The notes: generated from the letters alone by a model not told the origin. Numbered from the stretch's first letter, positions 44,812 to 54,606 are shown. The stretch: DNA of 56,224 bases from Pirellulaceae bacterium (GCA_016784735.1 JADHUC010000019.1:1-56224), one strand, 5' to 3'. Translations and numbers: made by a program.

Positions 44812-46197
44812 GTGAAACGTACGGAAATGCTTCACCAGATGTGCCATTCGGTGCTAAGCCAGGCCGATATCAAGGCAATATGCAAAAAGCGCGGGCTGCC
44901 GGGCCAAGCTGCTTCCTCGCGAAGCGTACTCGAAAATCTCCTGGTATCCGATACGGGTGTGGCCGCCGTCTTGGGGACGCTTGACCCCAACGAGATCGCT
45001 TGCCTGCACCTGCTGAAAGCGATTGACAGGCCAGTCGACGTTGCCTTCTTCGATCGTATCTATCCGGCCAAGAACGGGCGGTCGTTGTATGGAACGTTCT
45101 CGCAGCGATACCAGGGCGCGTTCTCGAAAGTGAAAGAACGGCTGGTACGCGCAGGAATCCTGATCGTCGCCCTTGCTCCGCAGTCGTGGCAAAAAAAGAC
45201 GAACATGGAACGTTGGCGGTTTTCACTGCCGATCGAGTTTGTGCGGCACCTTCCGCCGCTGCTCGAATCGCCGAAACAGCATGACGGCGAAGGCGATTGG
45301 CGCCGCGAGGTCGCCAGGGACAAGCTGAAGACGGCCGTCGGCGGATCGTCCGGTGCCGACACGGAGACTGACAAACTGGAAATCGTCAATGGCGAGCTCC
45401 ACATGGGCGGCCAGCCGTTTCGCGCCGACCGGCTGCTTGCATGGCAGAAAGCCGGTTGGAAGAATGAGCTGGCGCAGAAAAAAGGGGATAAACAAGGCGA
45501 GTCGCACACCCTCTTGCCCGCCGAGGCGGCGGTTCACATTCTCGGCGGATTGGACGACGGTTTCTGGAGCGATCCCGACGCGTTGGCCGCGCCTTTCCGT
45601 GCCTTTTGTGGATCAAAGGTCGACAGCCGGTCGGTTTGCGAAAGCGGATGGCGTTGGGGGTGCCTTGCGAGGCTGGAGGCAGACGGCGAGATCTGGTACC
45701 GGCTGGCCCCGAGTCCGCTGGCCGACGACGTTTCGCCGGACCACTATCTGGATGTGACGGCTGACGGCACCGTGACCGTTGACCTGGACAACGTCCCCTT
45801 TGAAACGCTCGAACGGCTGGTGACGATTTCCGACCAGCGACCGGGCCCCGGACGCCGGCCCGTTCTGCTGGTCACACCAAACCTGATCAAGATCGGCAGG
45901 GCGACGGACGCAGTACTCGCGCTGTCGATGGTCCAGTGGCTCCAGGCGAATTCGCCGGCCTTTCGCCAGACGCTCGAGACGCTCCAGCGCCGTCGCGGCA
46001 AGACGATTGTCCACGAAAACCTGTTGATCGCCCGCATCGGTGACCTGAGTTTGAAAGTCGCTGTCGAAAAAGCATTGGGCGACCGCACCGTCACGCTTGG
46101 TGAGGATTTCATCGCTTTTCCCTATGACGCGGTCGGAGACGTCAAGCGAGTCGTGGCCAAATCGGGGCACGTAGTCAAGGAGGTACACCAATCATGA
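44812..46197 (+). CDS. Uncharacterised first protein of the XPB-helicase operon
   Basis: 461 residues, no signal peptide or membrane helix. GTG start with AAGGAG upstream. The N-terminal third is helical with a winged-helix-like stretch (EIACLHLLKAIDRPVDVAFF). The C-terminal third (DVTADGTVTVDLDNVPFETLERLVTIS ... HENLLIARIGDLSLKVAVEKAL) resembles the domain found N-terminal to, or beside, XPB-type helicases. It overlaps the next gene by four bases (ATGA). I infer a protein partner or DNA-binding subunit of the helicase; no known family is certain. Confidence 0.75.
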   Translation: MKRTEMLHQMCHSVLSQADIKAICKKRGLPGQAASSRSVLENLLVSDTGVAAVLGTLDPNEIACLHLLKAIDRPVDVAFFDRIYPAKNGRSLYGTFSQRYQGAFSKVKERLVRAGILIVALAPQSWQKKTNMERWRFSLPIEFVRHLPPLLESPKQHDGEGDWRREVARDKLKTAVGGSSGADTETDKLEIVNGELHMGGQPFRADRLLAWQKAGWKNELAQKKGDKQGESHTLLPAEAAVHILGGLDDGFWSDPDALAAPFRAFCGSKVDSRSVCESGWRWGCLARLEADGEIWYRLAPSPLADDVSPDHYLDVTADGTVTVDLDNVPFETLERLVTISDQRPGPGRRPVLLVTPNLIKIGRATDAVLALSMVQWLQANSPAFRQTLETLQRRRGKTIVHENLLIARIGDLSLKVAVEKALGDRTVTLGEDFIAFPYDAVGDVKRVVAKSGHVVKEVHQS

Positions 46198-47882
46198 AGA
46201 TTGCCCCCATCGACGTTGCCCGCCTGGACGTACCCACGCGGCTGCCCGACCTGCGGCGGGACATTCACGTCTTCGTGGACTACGTCTGCGACCGCGGCGT
46301 CAAGCGCGCGCACCGGAACAACGATTTGAGCAAGGCGGATTCAAAACGACTGGCCAAACTGATGACCGACACGGAAGCGTTGGACGAAATCGAGGAGGAC
46401 GGCTGTTCGTCGTGGGTGGATTTCGTGGACCACATCGCGCTGAAACTGGGGTTCGTCAGCTACGACACGGAGGGCGAATATGCCGGCTACACCAGCTACG
46501 CGCCGTCGTACCCGGATAATTTCATTGAGTTCGTGGAGAAGCCGTACACGCGTTTTCTGGCCATGAAAGTGGCGCAGCAGGAAGCGACGATACTGGAGTT
46601 GTTGGTCAGCGGGTCACTGGGCAGTGCTAACGAATTCTACCGCACGTCGGTGCTGGGGCAGCTTGACGGATTCAATTTCCGGGGATCGGCGACCGGCGTG
46701 ATGCCTACGCTCGACTTTCCTACCGTCCGCCGTTTCCTACTGGGGCTGCTGGCGAAGTGCCCGACGGGCGAGTGGCTGAGCACGGCTTCGCTGATCGAGT
46801 ACCTGAAGGAAAGCCACCGGTATTTTCTCATTCCCAAGAAGCCTCGTTTCAAGGACAAATGGAGCAAGAAAGACGGCCGCTACGGGAATTTTCACGAAAG
46901 CAAGGACACGTGGGGGTATGAGATCGACATCGCCGAGGCCGACGAGGATGCCTTCGAACGAGTCGAAGGCAGATACGTGGAACGGTTCCTGGAAGGCATC
47001 CCTTTGGTGCTGAGATATGTGGACGTGGCCTACGCTAGGAAACGTCCCAAAGCCATCTACCCATCCATCGGTTGCTTGAAAGCGTTTCGCGTCAGCGAGC
47101 GATTGCGCCGCGCGCTGAGCGGCGAAGTTCCCGAACCGCGGATCACGGTGACGCCCAACTTCGACGTCTACGTACACTCGGAGGCGTACCCCGCTGGCGT
47201 CTTGTCCGAGCTTGCTCCACTGTGCCGGATGGTTTCAGATGACACTTCGATCGTACTGAAACTGGAGAAACAGAACGTCGCGGCCGCGCGCGCCGCCAAT
47301 CCCAAACTGGATGTGGTGGCCTTGCTGCGGCGGCTGTCCGGTGGCGAGCTGCCGGCAAACGTCGCCCGCGAATTGTCCGACTGGTCGCAGCACGGCGAAA
47401 AATTCGTGCTCTATTCGAATTGCTCCCTGTTGGAGGGTGATAAGGACTTGCCGGCCGCCGATTCGTTCACGGTCGAAAGAGTCGCCCCAACCATTCGCGT
47501 TATCCATTCGCCGGACAAGCTTTTCGCCGAACTGGAAAAGCAGGAACTGGTGCCGCTGCGTGTGAAACACAGCGATCAAGCGCTTGCGAAATTGCCTAAG
47601 GGCGCCCGGACCTGTTTCCCCAAGAAAGGGGGCCGCAAAGCCAAGCAGCGAGCGCCGAAAACGCAAGTAACGCTAATGCGAGTCACGCGTGTACAACTGC
47701 TTTGCCCGGACCGTGAGTTCTTGGACGAACTCCAGCGTATCCTCTTCGACAACGAGTGCCCCATCGAAACGGATCGCAAGAAGCTGACGTTGGCCTACTC
47801 CAAGCGACACGAGTCGGAGGTGTCCAACGCGATTCGTACGCTGAAGAAGAACTACAAGGTCAAGATCGAGGATGCGGGCTAG
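46194..47882 (+). CDS. Helicase_C_3-like (XPB N-terminal-type) protein
   Basis: 562 residues. Residues about 310-430 match the helicase-associated XPB/Ssl2-like domain (Helicase_C_3): RITVTPNFDVYVHSEAYP, LKLEKQNVAAARA, VVALLRRLSGGELPANVARELSDW. This domain normally aids damage recognition or DNA strand opening by XPB-type helicases. The N-terminal 300 residues are unrecognised but include conserved aromatic/acidic stretches. Translationally coupled to the previous gene and 11 bases before the helicase gene, so the three proteins likely form one complex. Confidence 0.78.
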   Translation: MKIAPIDVARLDVPTRLPDLRRDIHVFVDYVCDRGVKRAHRNNDLSKADSKRLAKLMTDTEALDEIEEDGCSSWVDFVDHIALKLGFVSYDTEGEYAGYTSYAPSYPDNFIEFVEKPYTRFLAMKVAQQEATILELLVSGSLGSANEFYRTSVLGQLDGFNFRGSATGVMPTLDFPTVRRFLLGLLAKCPTGEWLSTASLIEYLKESHRYFLIPKKPRFKDKWSKKDGRYGNFHESKDTWGYEIDIAEADEDAFERVEGRYVERFLEGIPLVLRYVDVAYARKRPKAIYPSIGCLKAFRVSERLRRALSGEVPEPRITVTPNFDVYVHSEAYPAGVLSELAPLCRMVSDDTSIVLKLEKQNVAAARAANPKLDVVALLRRLSGGELPANVARELSDWSQHGEKFVLYSNCSLLEGDKDLPAADSFTVERVAPTIRVIHSPDKLFAELEKQELVPLRVKHSDQALAKLPKGARTCFPKKGGRKAKQRAPKTQVTLMRVTRVQLLCPDREFLDELQRILFDNECPIETDRKKLTLAYSKRHESEVSNAIRTLKKNYKVKIEDAG

Positions 47883-47893
47883 GACGGAACCAC

Positions 47894-49588
47894 ATGTCAA
47901 GCAACCACCGCGATAACCCGCTCATCGTTCAGGGCGACTATACGATCCTGGTCGAGGTCGACAGCCCTCGCTACAAGGAAGCGCGCGATGCGCTGGCCAG
48001 GTTTGCGGAACTGGTCAAATCGCCCGAGCATGTCCACACCTACCGCATCACGCCGTTGTCGATCTGGAATGCGTGCGCAGCGGGCGTCGAGGCGGGATGG
48101 ATTGCACGGACGCTGCGCGAGTTCTCGAAATACGACGTGCCACAACACGTCGAGACGGAAATCGCGAGCTATGCCGCCCGATATGGAAAGCTGAAATTGG
48201 TTCGCGACGATCGGGGACTTGTGCTCGTCGCCGACAGCCACCCGCTGGCCGAAGAATTGGCTCACCACGACGGTGTATCGGCGTTGTTCGACCGCCGTGT
48301 GTCCAATCGAGAGTTCATGATCGATCCGGACCAGCGCGGCAGATTGAAACAAACGCTGATCAAGGTCGGTTACCCAATCGAAGATCTCGCGGGCTACCGG
48401 CCGGGCGAGAAGCTCCGGATCGGCGTGCGGGCGACGACACGCGGAGGTTTGCCCTTTCGGTTGCGCGAGTATCAATCCGAGGCCGCTGAGGTGTTCCACG
48501 CGGGCGGAACAACGCGAGGAGGCTCGGGGGTCATCGTCTTGCCGTGCGGGGCGGGGAAGACGATTGTCGGTCTGGCGTGTATGGCGCAATTGCAGACATC
48601 AACACTCGTGCTGACGACCAATGTCACTGCCACTCGCCAATGGATCGGCGAACTGCTGGACAAAACCACGTTGCCCGAGGATGCTATCGGCGAATACAGC
48701 GGACACGCGAAGGAAATCCGTCCGGTGACGGTGGCGACCTACAATATCTTGACGTGGCGTGCGAGCCGTGAAGAGGATTTTCAGCATCTGGATCTGTTCG
48801 ATCAGCGTGATTGGGGATTGATCATCTACGACGAGGTACACCTGTTGCCGGCCCCGGTGTTTCAGGTCACGGCCGGATTGCAGGCTCGCCGCCGGCTGGG
48901 ACTGACCGCCACATTGGTTCGCGAGGATGGCCGGGAAGACGACGTGTTTGCGTTGATCGGCCCCAAGAAAGTGGACGTGCCGTGGAAGGTGTTGGAGCAT
49001 CAAGGCTGGATCGCCACGGCGCAATGCCACGAGATCCGCGTGCCGACACCTGAGCGGATGAAAATGGACTACGCTGTGGCCCCGAAACGGCAGAAGTTCC
49101 GCATTGCTGCGGAGAACCCCGACAAAGCATCCGTCGTACGTCGAATCCTCGAACGGCATCCGGACGAGCAGACGCTGATCATCGGCATGTTCGTCGATCA
49201 GATCAAGGAGTTGGCGGACGAACTGGGCATTCCGCTGATCGTCGGCTCGACTCGGCAGAAGCGGCGCGACGAGTTGTTTGAGAGTTTCAAGTCCGGCGAG
49301 ATTCGCTTGCTGGCCGTCTCCAAAGTCGCCAACTTTGCCGTCGATCTACCGGATGCTTCGGTGGCAATTCAGATATCCGGCACATTCGGGTCGCGTCAGG
49401 AAGAGGCCCAACGGCTGGGACGGATCTTGCGCCCCAAGCCCGGCGCGAATCAGGCCCACTTCTACAGCGTGGTCTCGCGCGACACGGTCGAGCAGGATTT
49501 CGCTCTCAAGCGGCAGTTGTTTCTCTGCGAGCAGGGTTATCAGTATCACATCCACGATTTGGATCGCGCTGACTTGTCGGTGCTCTAA
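47894..49588 (+). CDS. XPB-type DNA helicase (superfamily 2)
   Basis: 564 residues. An N-terminal ~190-residue region precedes the helicase core: Walker A Lys222 in CGAGKT, D-E-V-H at 313-316, a T-A-T motif III followed by the XPB-specific R-E-D at 343-345, and motif VI Q-R-L-G-R at 506-510. These are the hallmarks of archaeal and bacterial XPB, a 3'-5' DNA translocase acting in repair or strand opening. No Bax1-type nuclease gene is adjacent; instead two upstream genes with XPB-associated domains are coupled to it. ATG 47894 lies 11 bases after the previous stop. Confidence 0.92.
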   Translation: MSSNHRDNPLIVQGDYTILVEVDSPRYKEARDALARFAELVKSPEHVHTYRITPLSIWNACAAGVEAGWIARTLREFSKYDVPQHVETEIASYAARYGKLKLVRDDRGLVLVADSHPLAEELAHHDGVSALFDRRVSNREFMIDPDQRGRLKQTLIKVGYPIEDLAGYRPGEKLRIGVRATTRGGLPFRLREYQSEAAEVFHAGGTTRGGSGVIVLPCGAGKTIVGLACMAQLQTSTLVLTTNVTATRQWIGELLDKTTLPEDAIGEYSGHAKEIRPVTVATYNILTWRASREEDFQHLDLFDQRDWGLIIYDEVHLLPAPVFQVTAGLQARRRLGLTATLVREDGREDDVFALIGPKKVDVPWKVLEHQGWIATAQCHEIRVPTPERMKMDYAVAPKRQKFRIAAENPDKASVVRRILERHPDEQTLIIGMFVDQIKELADELGIPLIVGSTRQKRRDELFESFKSGEIRLLAVSKVANFAVDLPDASVAIQISGTFGSRQEEAQRLGRILRPKPGANQAHFYSVVSRDTVEQDFALKRQLFLCEQGYQYHIHDLDRADLSVL

Positions 49589-49696
49589 CCACCCAGCGTT
49601 CTTCACGCATTTCTTTGTGTCGTGTAAGTGTCTACGCATCGTCCGGCAAAAGCGGTCAGTTCGCGGCAGCGGCCGTTTGAAAAGCGATCTTCATTG

Positions 49697-49757
49697 GTGG
49701 TTATAAATGGAAGACGGAAATGAAGGTGGAATTGCAGACGTCTTCATTTATAACCAC
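49697..49757. repeat. Inverted repeat downstream of the XPB operon
   Basis: GTGGTTATAAATG..AAGACG at 49697-49716 pairs with 49739-49757, with a single bulged base and a 22-base loop. It is A+T-richer than its surroundings. Located between convergent genes, it may end transcription from either side or be a small mobile-element end. Confidence 0.65.
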
Positions 49758-49881
49758 TAATCTATAACCAGTCCCGTTCGACGAAAACAACTGTTCTGCA
49801 ACATCGACAACCCGTTGTCGATATGCAAAGCCGAAGGGCGCGTACTCTGAGTTGGACCTTGACCGCGCCGCCAGACCTGCG

Positions 49882-50973
49882 CTAACCCGCGGATTCCAGT
49901 GGAGCGAGTCCGACTTCCTTCCCGAGTTCGTTCAGACGCTCGATCTGTTTGGGCGAGTATGCGATGCCTTGTGCCAAAGAGAGATCCCTCTGTTTCTGCT
50001 CCTTTTCTCCGGGCAGTAGCATGGCCTCGCCGCCGTGCGCTTTGATGTCTGCGACGGTGTCCGAAACGTGCTGAAGAGCTTCGTCGCAGGAGAAGAGGGT
50101 GTCGATGCGCCATGCTTCGAATGTCTGGCGGATCCAACGATCGGTTCCATGTGCCATCGGATCGACGAAGGTTGATCGACCACCGCCTACGGCACTGTCA
50201 AGTTCGATCAAGGTCGCTAATCCCGTTCCCTTGAAACCCGCATCTGCCTGCTCCGCCTTTTCTTTCCCTAGTCCGCCCAGCGGAACCATGGAACCATTCT
50301 TTAGAAAATCGTCCAGACCTTCGAAACTGCCTGGATCGGTGGTCTCCTCGCGATGCTGGTCAAGCACGGGAAACGGTAGCTGGACCCCTTCGATCAAAGC
50401 CTTCGCGATGCCGCTGACTGCATGAATTGTTGTTGCCATGTCGATGGTGACAATTCCTTCGCTGTAAGGCACAGACCAGCACATCACGTTGGTGCCCAGG
50501 CGATTGCCTTCGCCTCCATGGGGTGTGACTACAGAGGCTGTAGTGCAGGTCACTCTGCCTGCGAGGAGCTTCTCCTCGCAGATCTCCTCGGAATACACCG
50601 ACGCTGCTCCAAAATGATTGGCGTTGTAAACGTAGACCTTGCCAATCCCGTGCGTCTCGGCCAGCTCTTTCACACAAGCCACTGCCGATTTCGCCACAGA
50701 GTGTCCCAGGTCGCCGCAGGCGTCGATGTGTCGGATCGGGAAGCTTTTGTTTCTTGTCACGTCTTTCGGTTCAGCGTCCGGATACGTACCGCCTTCTTTG
50801 ATTGAACTGACGACGAGAAGATCCAGATTGTTGGCTCCATGCGAGAATATCCCGCGCAAATCAGCCTCAACCAGAACCTCGGCTGTCACGCTCGCTTTGC
50901 CGGACGGTACACCGTGCCGCTCGATGATCGTCGCAACGTACGTCTTGACCGTTTCTGCCGAGTATCTCCTCAT
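49882..50973 (-). CDS. Ldh_2-family malate/L-lactate dehydrogenase-like oxidoreductase
   Basis: 363 residues with the family opening D-L-R-G-I-F-S-H-G (from residue 38) and later GKVYVYNANHFGAAS, TPHGGEGNRLGTNVMCWSVP and GGLGKEKAEQADAGFKGTGL. These NAD(P)-dependent enzymes oxidise 2-hydroxy acids such as malate, lactate, ureidoglycolate or sugar-derived acids; the substrate is unknown. The catalytic His in ANHFG is present. Cytoplasmic, no signal. Upstream on the same strand lies a secreted beta-helix gene with a 30-bp palindrome between them, so they are probably separate transcripts. Confidence 0.88.
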   Translation of the reverse strand: MRRYSAETVKTYVATIIERHGVPSGKASVTAEVLVEADLRGIFSHGANNLDLLVVSSIKEGGTYPDAEPKDVTRNKSFPIRHIDACGDLGHSVAKSAVACVKELAETHGIGKVYVYNANHFGAASVYSEEICEEKLLAGRVTCTTASVVTPHGGEGNRLGTNVMCWSVPYSEGIVTIDMATTIHAVSGIAKALIEGVQLPFPVLDQHREETTDPGSFEGLDDFLKNGSMVPLGGLGKEKAEQADAGFKGTGLATLIELDSAVGGGRSTFVDPMAHGTDRWIRQTFEAWRIDTLFSCDEALQHVSDTVADIKAHGGEAMLLPGEKEQKQRDLSLAQGIAYSPKQIERLNELGKEVGLAPLESAG

Positions 50974-51033
50974 CCCTTCTTCCTTTCACTACGTGCAAAA
51001 GCTTGGCATGACCGGTAAGGACTGGCCCATTTC

Positions 51034-51127
51034 CTCGTTTAACCCGAAGCCGAAGGCGATGGCGGGGAACGAGATAGACGGTCCACTTGCGGCACACGCC
51101 ATCGCCTTCGGCTTCGGGTTAAACGAG
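51034..51127. repeat. Perfect 30-bp inverted repeat with 34-base spacer
   Basis: Arms 51034-51063 (CTCGTTTAACCCGAAGCCG...) and 51098-51127 are exact reverse complements. The right arm ends at the base before the beta-helix stop codon. Probably a dispersed miniature element. Confidence 0.85.
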
Positions 51128-52459
51128 TCATCTCTGGTCGGGAGCGGTGTGCTTGCCGAGCGGCGCCAACTCGTCGGCGCCGAGGTCCGGCTTCTCACCT
51201 CGCGGCTGGCCGTCGATGTCCGTGAGGATTCCTCGGTCAGCGGTTGCCTTGTCGATCGCGTCAGCGGCTTTGGCGGTCAAGTGGAGATTTCCCTTGGCCG
51301 CGTCGACGAAGTACTCGCCCACAGGGCGAATCAGATTGTTCCGTACGTCGATTTGGCCTTCGTAGTGTTCGGCCACGATCCGCGGCCCGCTGAAGATATT
51401 GTTGGCGACGACCAGCCCATCGTTGGCGTGTACCACGCGCAGCAACCGACCGTTGCGGCTGTCCGGGTCGTGGACCGTGTTGTTCAGGATTCTGCAGTCG
51501 CGCGTGTGGTCGGCCAGGATGTTGCTCTCACTCGAACGGACCACGAAGTTATTTCGGACGATGAACCCGTTGGCGTGGCGTCGTTCGCCGCGGGCGCTGC
51601 TATTGCCGAGGCAAATGCCCGTGTCGCAGTCGATGATCATATTGCGTTCGATCACACAATCGGTCCCGTTGTGCCACATGAAAATGGCACCGCGCGCCTC
51701 GCCCGTTTTGCCGCGAATTCCGGTGAAGACGTTGTCGCTGATCACCCAGCCCTTCGCGCACATGATGTCCATTCCGCCAATGTAGTTGAAGCCCATCCGA
51801 GGCTCCGAATCCTCCCACGGTTCGTCGCCGCGTTGTTTCGGACGGTCGTTGTAGAACAGGCAATACTCGACGCGGCAATCCTCGGCGAAATCCGGCTGCC
51901 CGTCCTTGTCCGGGACGCTCGGCCCCTTGATGTGACGTTGCCATACGTTGTGGCTGATCACGTTGTAGATGGTGACGCGATCCACGTTGTGATTTGAATT
52001 GATCTTGATGCCATTCTGCCGCACGTTTTGGACAGTCAGATCGGCGATCGTCACACCCGAGCAGTAACTGACGGCGACGCCCTCGTGGTGGCGACAGTCG
52101 GCGAAATCAAGCACGACCTTCGTCCGATCGCCACTCTGACTGCGCAGCGTCACGTCATCGGTCTTGATGTAGAACGTGCGCGGCATGCGATAGAGTCCGT
52201 CGGCGACCAGAATCGTCCCACCGGGTTTCACCCTGTCGGAGGCAGCGTAGAGTTCGCCGACGTTCTTGACGTTGACGATCTCGCCGGTCGGTTCGGGCAG
52301 CGGTGGCGCTTTTGGGAACCAGTCCTGCATCGGCGGCGCGATCAGGCGGGCGCCCTCGCGCGCTGCCTGGCCCCGTTCGAGTTCACCCGCCGCTGCAATC
52401 GCGGCGACAAGGGTGATTGCGACGACGGACCCCAGCGATTTGCACGTGTTTCCTAGCAT
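51128..52459 (-). CDS. Secreted right-handed beta-helix protein (chondroitinase-B/PL6-like)
   Basis: 443 residues with a signal peptide (residues 1-25; VVAITLVAAIAAAG). NVKNVGELYAASDRVKPGGTILVADGLY is the opening of PL6/chondroitinase-B-type helices, followed by repeated coils (GVTIADLTVQNVRQNGIKIN, NHNVDRVTIYNVISHNV, GWVISDNVFTGIRGKTGEA). These enzymes cleave alginate or glycosaminoglycans; the catalytic Lys/Arg pair cannot be fixed by eye. AGGAAGAGG precedes ATG 52459. It follows the transglutaminase-like gene by 19 bases and is likely co-transcribed with it. Confidence 0.83.
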   Translation of the reverse strand: MLGNTCKSLGSVVAITLVAAIAAAGELERGQAAREGARLIAPPMQDWFPKAPPLPEPTGEIVNVKNVGELYAASDRVKPGGTILVADGLYRMPRTFYIKTDDVTLRSQSGDRTKVVLDFADCRHHEGVAVSYCSGVTIADLTVQNVRQNGIKINSNHNVDRVTIYNVISHNVWQRHIKGPSVPDKDGQPDFAEDCRVEYCLFYNDRPKQRGDEPWEDSEPRMGFNYIGGMDIMCAKGWVISDNVFTGIRGKTGEARGAIFMWHNGTDCVIERNMIIDCDTGICLGNSSARGERRHANGFIVRNNFVVRSSESNILADHTRDCRILNNTVHDPDSRNGRLLRVVHANDGLVVANNIFSGPRIVAEHYEGQIDVRNNLIRPVGEYFVDAAKGNLHLTAKAADAIDKATADRGILTDIDGQPRGEKPDLGADELAPLGKHTAPDQR

Positions 52460-52478
52460 GGTGTACCTCTTCCTGTTC

Positions 52479-54389
52479 TCAGTTGGAACTCGACGGTACG
52501 GCCATCCGCACAAAGACGTTTTCCGGTTCGCCGTCTACGTTCACCGTGTACTCGCCCGGGATCTGCCTTTCGACGACTTCCTCGACCAGCCTACCACCGA
52601 CCTTGTAGCCGTGTGTGATTTGGATGGTCTTTCGGGGCATCTTGTCAGGCAACAGGTGAACGGTTGTTCGGAGCACGTTGACCGCCGGTTTGCCTGTGTA
52701 CTTCACAAACGCCACCTTGGCCGGCTTCTTGAGACGCACATCCTGATCCCACTGGTAACGCCAATGATTGACCCAGGTCGGTACGTTGGCTTTGTAGATC
52801 TCCCCAAAGTCCTTTGGTTCGTCCACAGCATAGGCGATGCGGTTGTCTGTGTTCTTTGCCCCTTGGTTCTGGTGAGTCGTAAAACATGCGCCGGCCGTGA
52901 ACCAGTCGATCTTCGTGCCGTCGGGCGCTTCGAGTTTCAGGATCACATCGCCACGGATGCGAGCCGTCTTGCGATCGAGGTCGTAGTCTTCGGGCATCTC
53001 GACCACATACTTCTTGAGGTCTTCCGGATCGGCGACGTTGGGCAACACGAACATCGGCATTGTCAGCCGATCGTAGCGATCGCCGACGTCGTATCGGCAT
53101 TTGTTCACGCCCGCTTTGAGTCGTGGAAGGCTTATCGGTGCCACTTGCACCCAGGTTGCTACGCTCAACGCACGAAGCACTACTTCGTTGGCCGGGCCCG
53201 ACGCCTCGAGCTTCAATAGGAATCCGTATGTCCCGTTGACCCACTTGGTCAAGTCGATCGAGTTTTTGCCGCTCTGTGCCTCTGCCACTTCCTTCCACGT
53301 CTTGCCATGGTCAAGCGAGACGAGCACGTTGATTGGCCGTGTCGCGTCGAGCGCGACGATCGATGCCTCGGTGTCGTCGCTCTCGTCATCCAAGTTGTTG
53401 ACCTTCGCAGTGATAATCCACGGCGTGAAGATCTCGAATACCGCCTCGCCGGTTCCGGCGTCTGTGAGCTTCAATCCACCGCCCGCCGTCTCCAGGTTCG
53501 TCGCGCTGCGGACGCCGTCATCAAAATCGCTGCTGGCGTCGGTCAGATTCGGCTCGTAATGCCACAGCCCGTTACCTTGCGTCCAGACGGAGAAATCCGA
53601 GTGGTTCGACTTGTAGCCAATCGGCTGTTTCTGCAGCAGATTGCGGACGAATCCCTTGTTGTAGGCCTCCAAATGATGCCATCGTCCGCCCTGCGGTCGC
53701 CACCAGCGAGTGAATGTCTCGCCCTGGCGCAGTCGGAAATCCATCACGTGGCCCATCTGAAACCAGCGGTAGAAGTAGTCGATGCGGCTGTCTCGGTAGA
53801 TCTCGAATACCCTGGCCTTGTTTCCGTCCTTCGGAAAGAACGGCTCGATCTTCCGCTGCGGGCTCACCCACAAGTTGCGATCCGTTTGCGCCTCGGCCAC
53901 GCTGGCAATAGTCCCGTCCGGTTTCATTAACGCCCCGCGGACATCGAGGTCGAAGTAATGCCAAGCGCCACCGTACCAGACCTCGGTCGTGCAATGGTTC
54001 CACCCCGGGACGCCGAACGCCCGGCCGTCCGTGAAGCCCACGCCCTGGAACACTCCGTCCAGCGTTGGGCCGAAAATGCCGCAGTAGCCCACGTTGTAGA
54101 CGTTCATCAACTTGACGGGATCACGAACGGTCGAGTACTCGCCCCACGGGTCCGGCCCATCGTTGACCGTGTTCATGTGGAACAGCCCCGTTTCCTTTCC
54201 ACAAAGGTACCGCCAAACGGCGATTGCCAGTTCCTGGTCCCGCTGGTCCTTCCACTTGTGATACTGGCGGAAGCGGCTCAGATCGGTGACATCCGCGTTA
54301 CGCTCGCTTGTGACGCGCGGACAGAGCACTTCGGCCGACGCCGGGACTGAGATTGCTGAAAGAATCAAGACGGTTACGAGCCTTCGCAT
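52479..54389 (-). CDS. Secreted transglutaminase-like protein
   Basis: 636 residues with a signal peptide (residues 1-20, ending in VPASA). A transglutaminase-core catalytic triad is readable: Cys103 in GYCGIF, His132 in NHCTTEVWY, Asp147 in WHYFDLD. This core serves as a protease or cross-linking enzyme in different families; bacterial exported members are mostly peptidase-like. The remaining ~480 residues are beta-rich, probably binding or adhesion modules (VNVLVSLDHGKTW, a sialidase-like turn). Upstream of and 19 bases from the beta-helix gene on the same strand. Substrate unknown. Confidence 0.8.
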   Translation of the reverse strand: MRRLVTVLILSAISVPASAEVLCPRVTSERNADVTDLSRFRQYHKWKDQRDQELAIAVWRYLCGKETGLFHMNTVNDGPDPWGEYSTVRDPVKLMNVYNVGYCGIFGPTLDGVFQGVGFTDGRAFGVPGWNHCTTEVWYGGAWHYFDLDVRGALMKPDGTIASVAEAQTDRNLWVSPQRKIEPFFPKDGNKARVFEIYRDSRIDYFYRWFQMGHVMDFRLRQGETFTRWWRPQGGRWHHLEAYNKGFVRNLLQKQPIGYKSNHSDFSVWTQGNGLWHYEPNLTDASSDFDDGVRSATNLETAGGGLKLTDAGTGEAVFEIFTPWIITAKVNNLDDESDDTEASIVALDATRPINVLVSLDHGKTWKEVAEAQSGKNSIDLTKWVNGTYGFLLKLEASGPANEVVLRALSVATWVQVAPISLPRLKAGVNKCRYDVGDRYDRLTMPMFVLPNVADPEDLKKYVVEMPEDYDLDRKTARIRGDVILKLEAPDGTKIDWFTAGACFTTHQNQGAKNTDNRIAYAVDEPKDFGEIYKANVPTWVNHWRYQWDQDVRLKKPAKVAFVKYTGKPAVNVLRTTVHLLPDKMPRKTIQITHGYKVGGRLVEEVVERQIPGEYTVNVDGEPENVFVRMAVPSSSN

Positions 54390-54606
54390 GACCAGTTTCC
54401 TTGTCGAAACGTGATTGTTGCCACGGATAAGTGGTGCGAGAATATCGAATATCGAACAAGGAGTTCTGAAATTCGAAGTGAAGATGTAGAACGCCACCCA
54501 TGATTGCAGCACACAATACCTATGGCGATCCGACTTCTGCCCTCATCATTCCTTGTTGGACATTCTGCGGTTCTATTACAGCCCGTTGTTCTGAGGCGAC
54601 GCCTCG

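Noticed and set aside
50639..51997. 452-codon plus-strand frame spanning the Ldh_2 and beta-helix genes
   Set aside because: It crosses two well-supported opposite-strand genes and the 30-bp palindrome.
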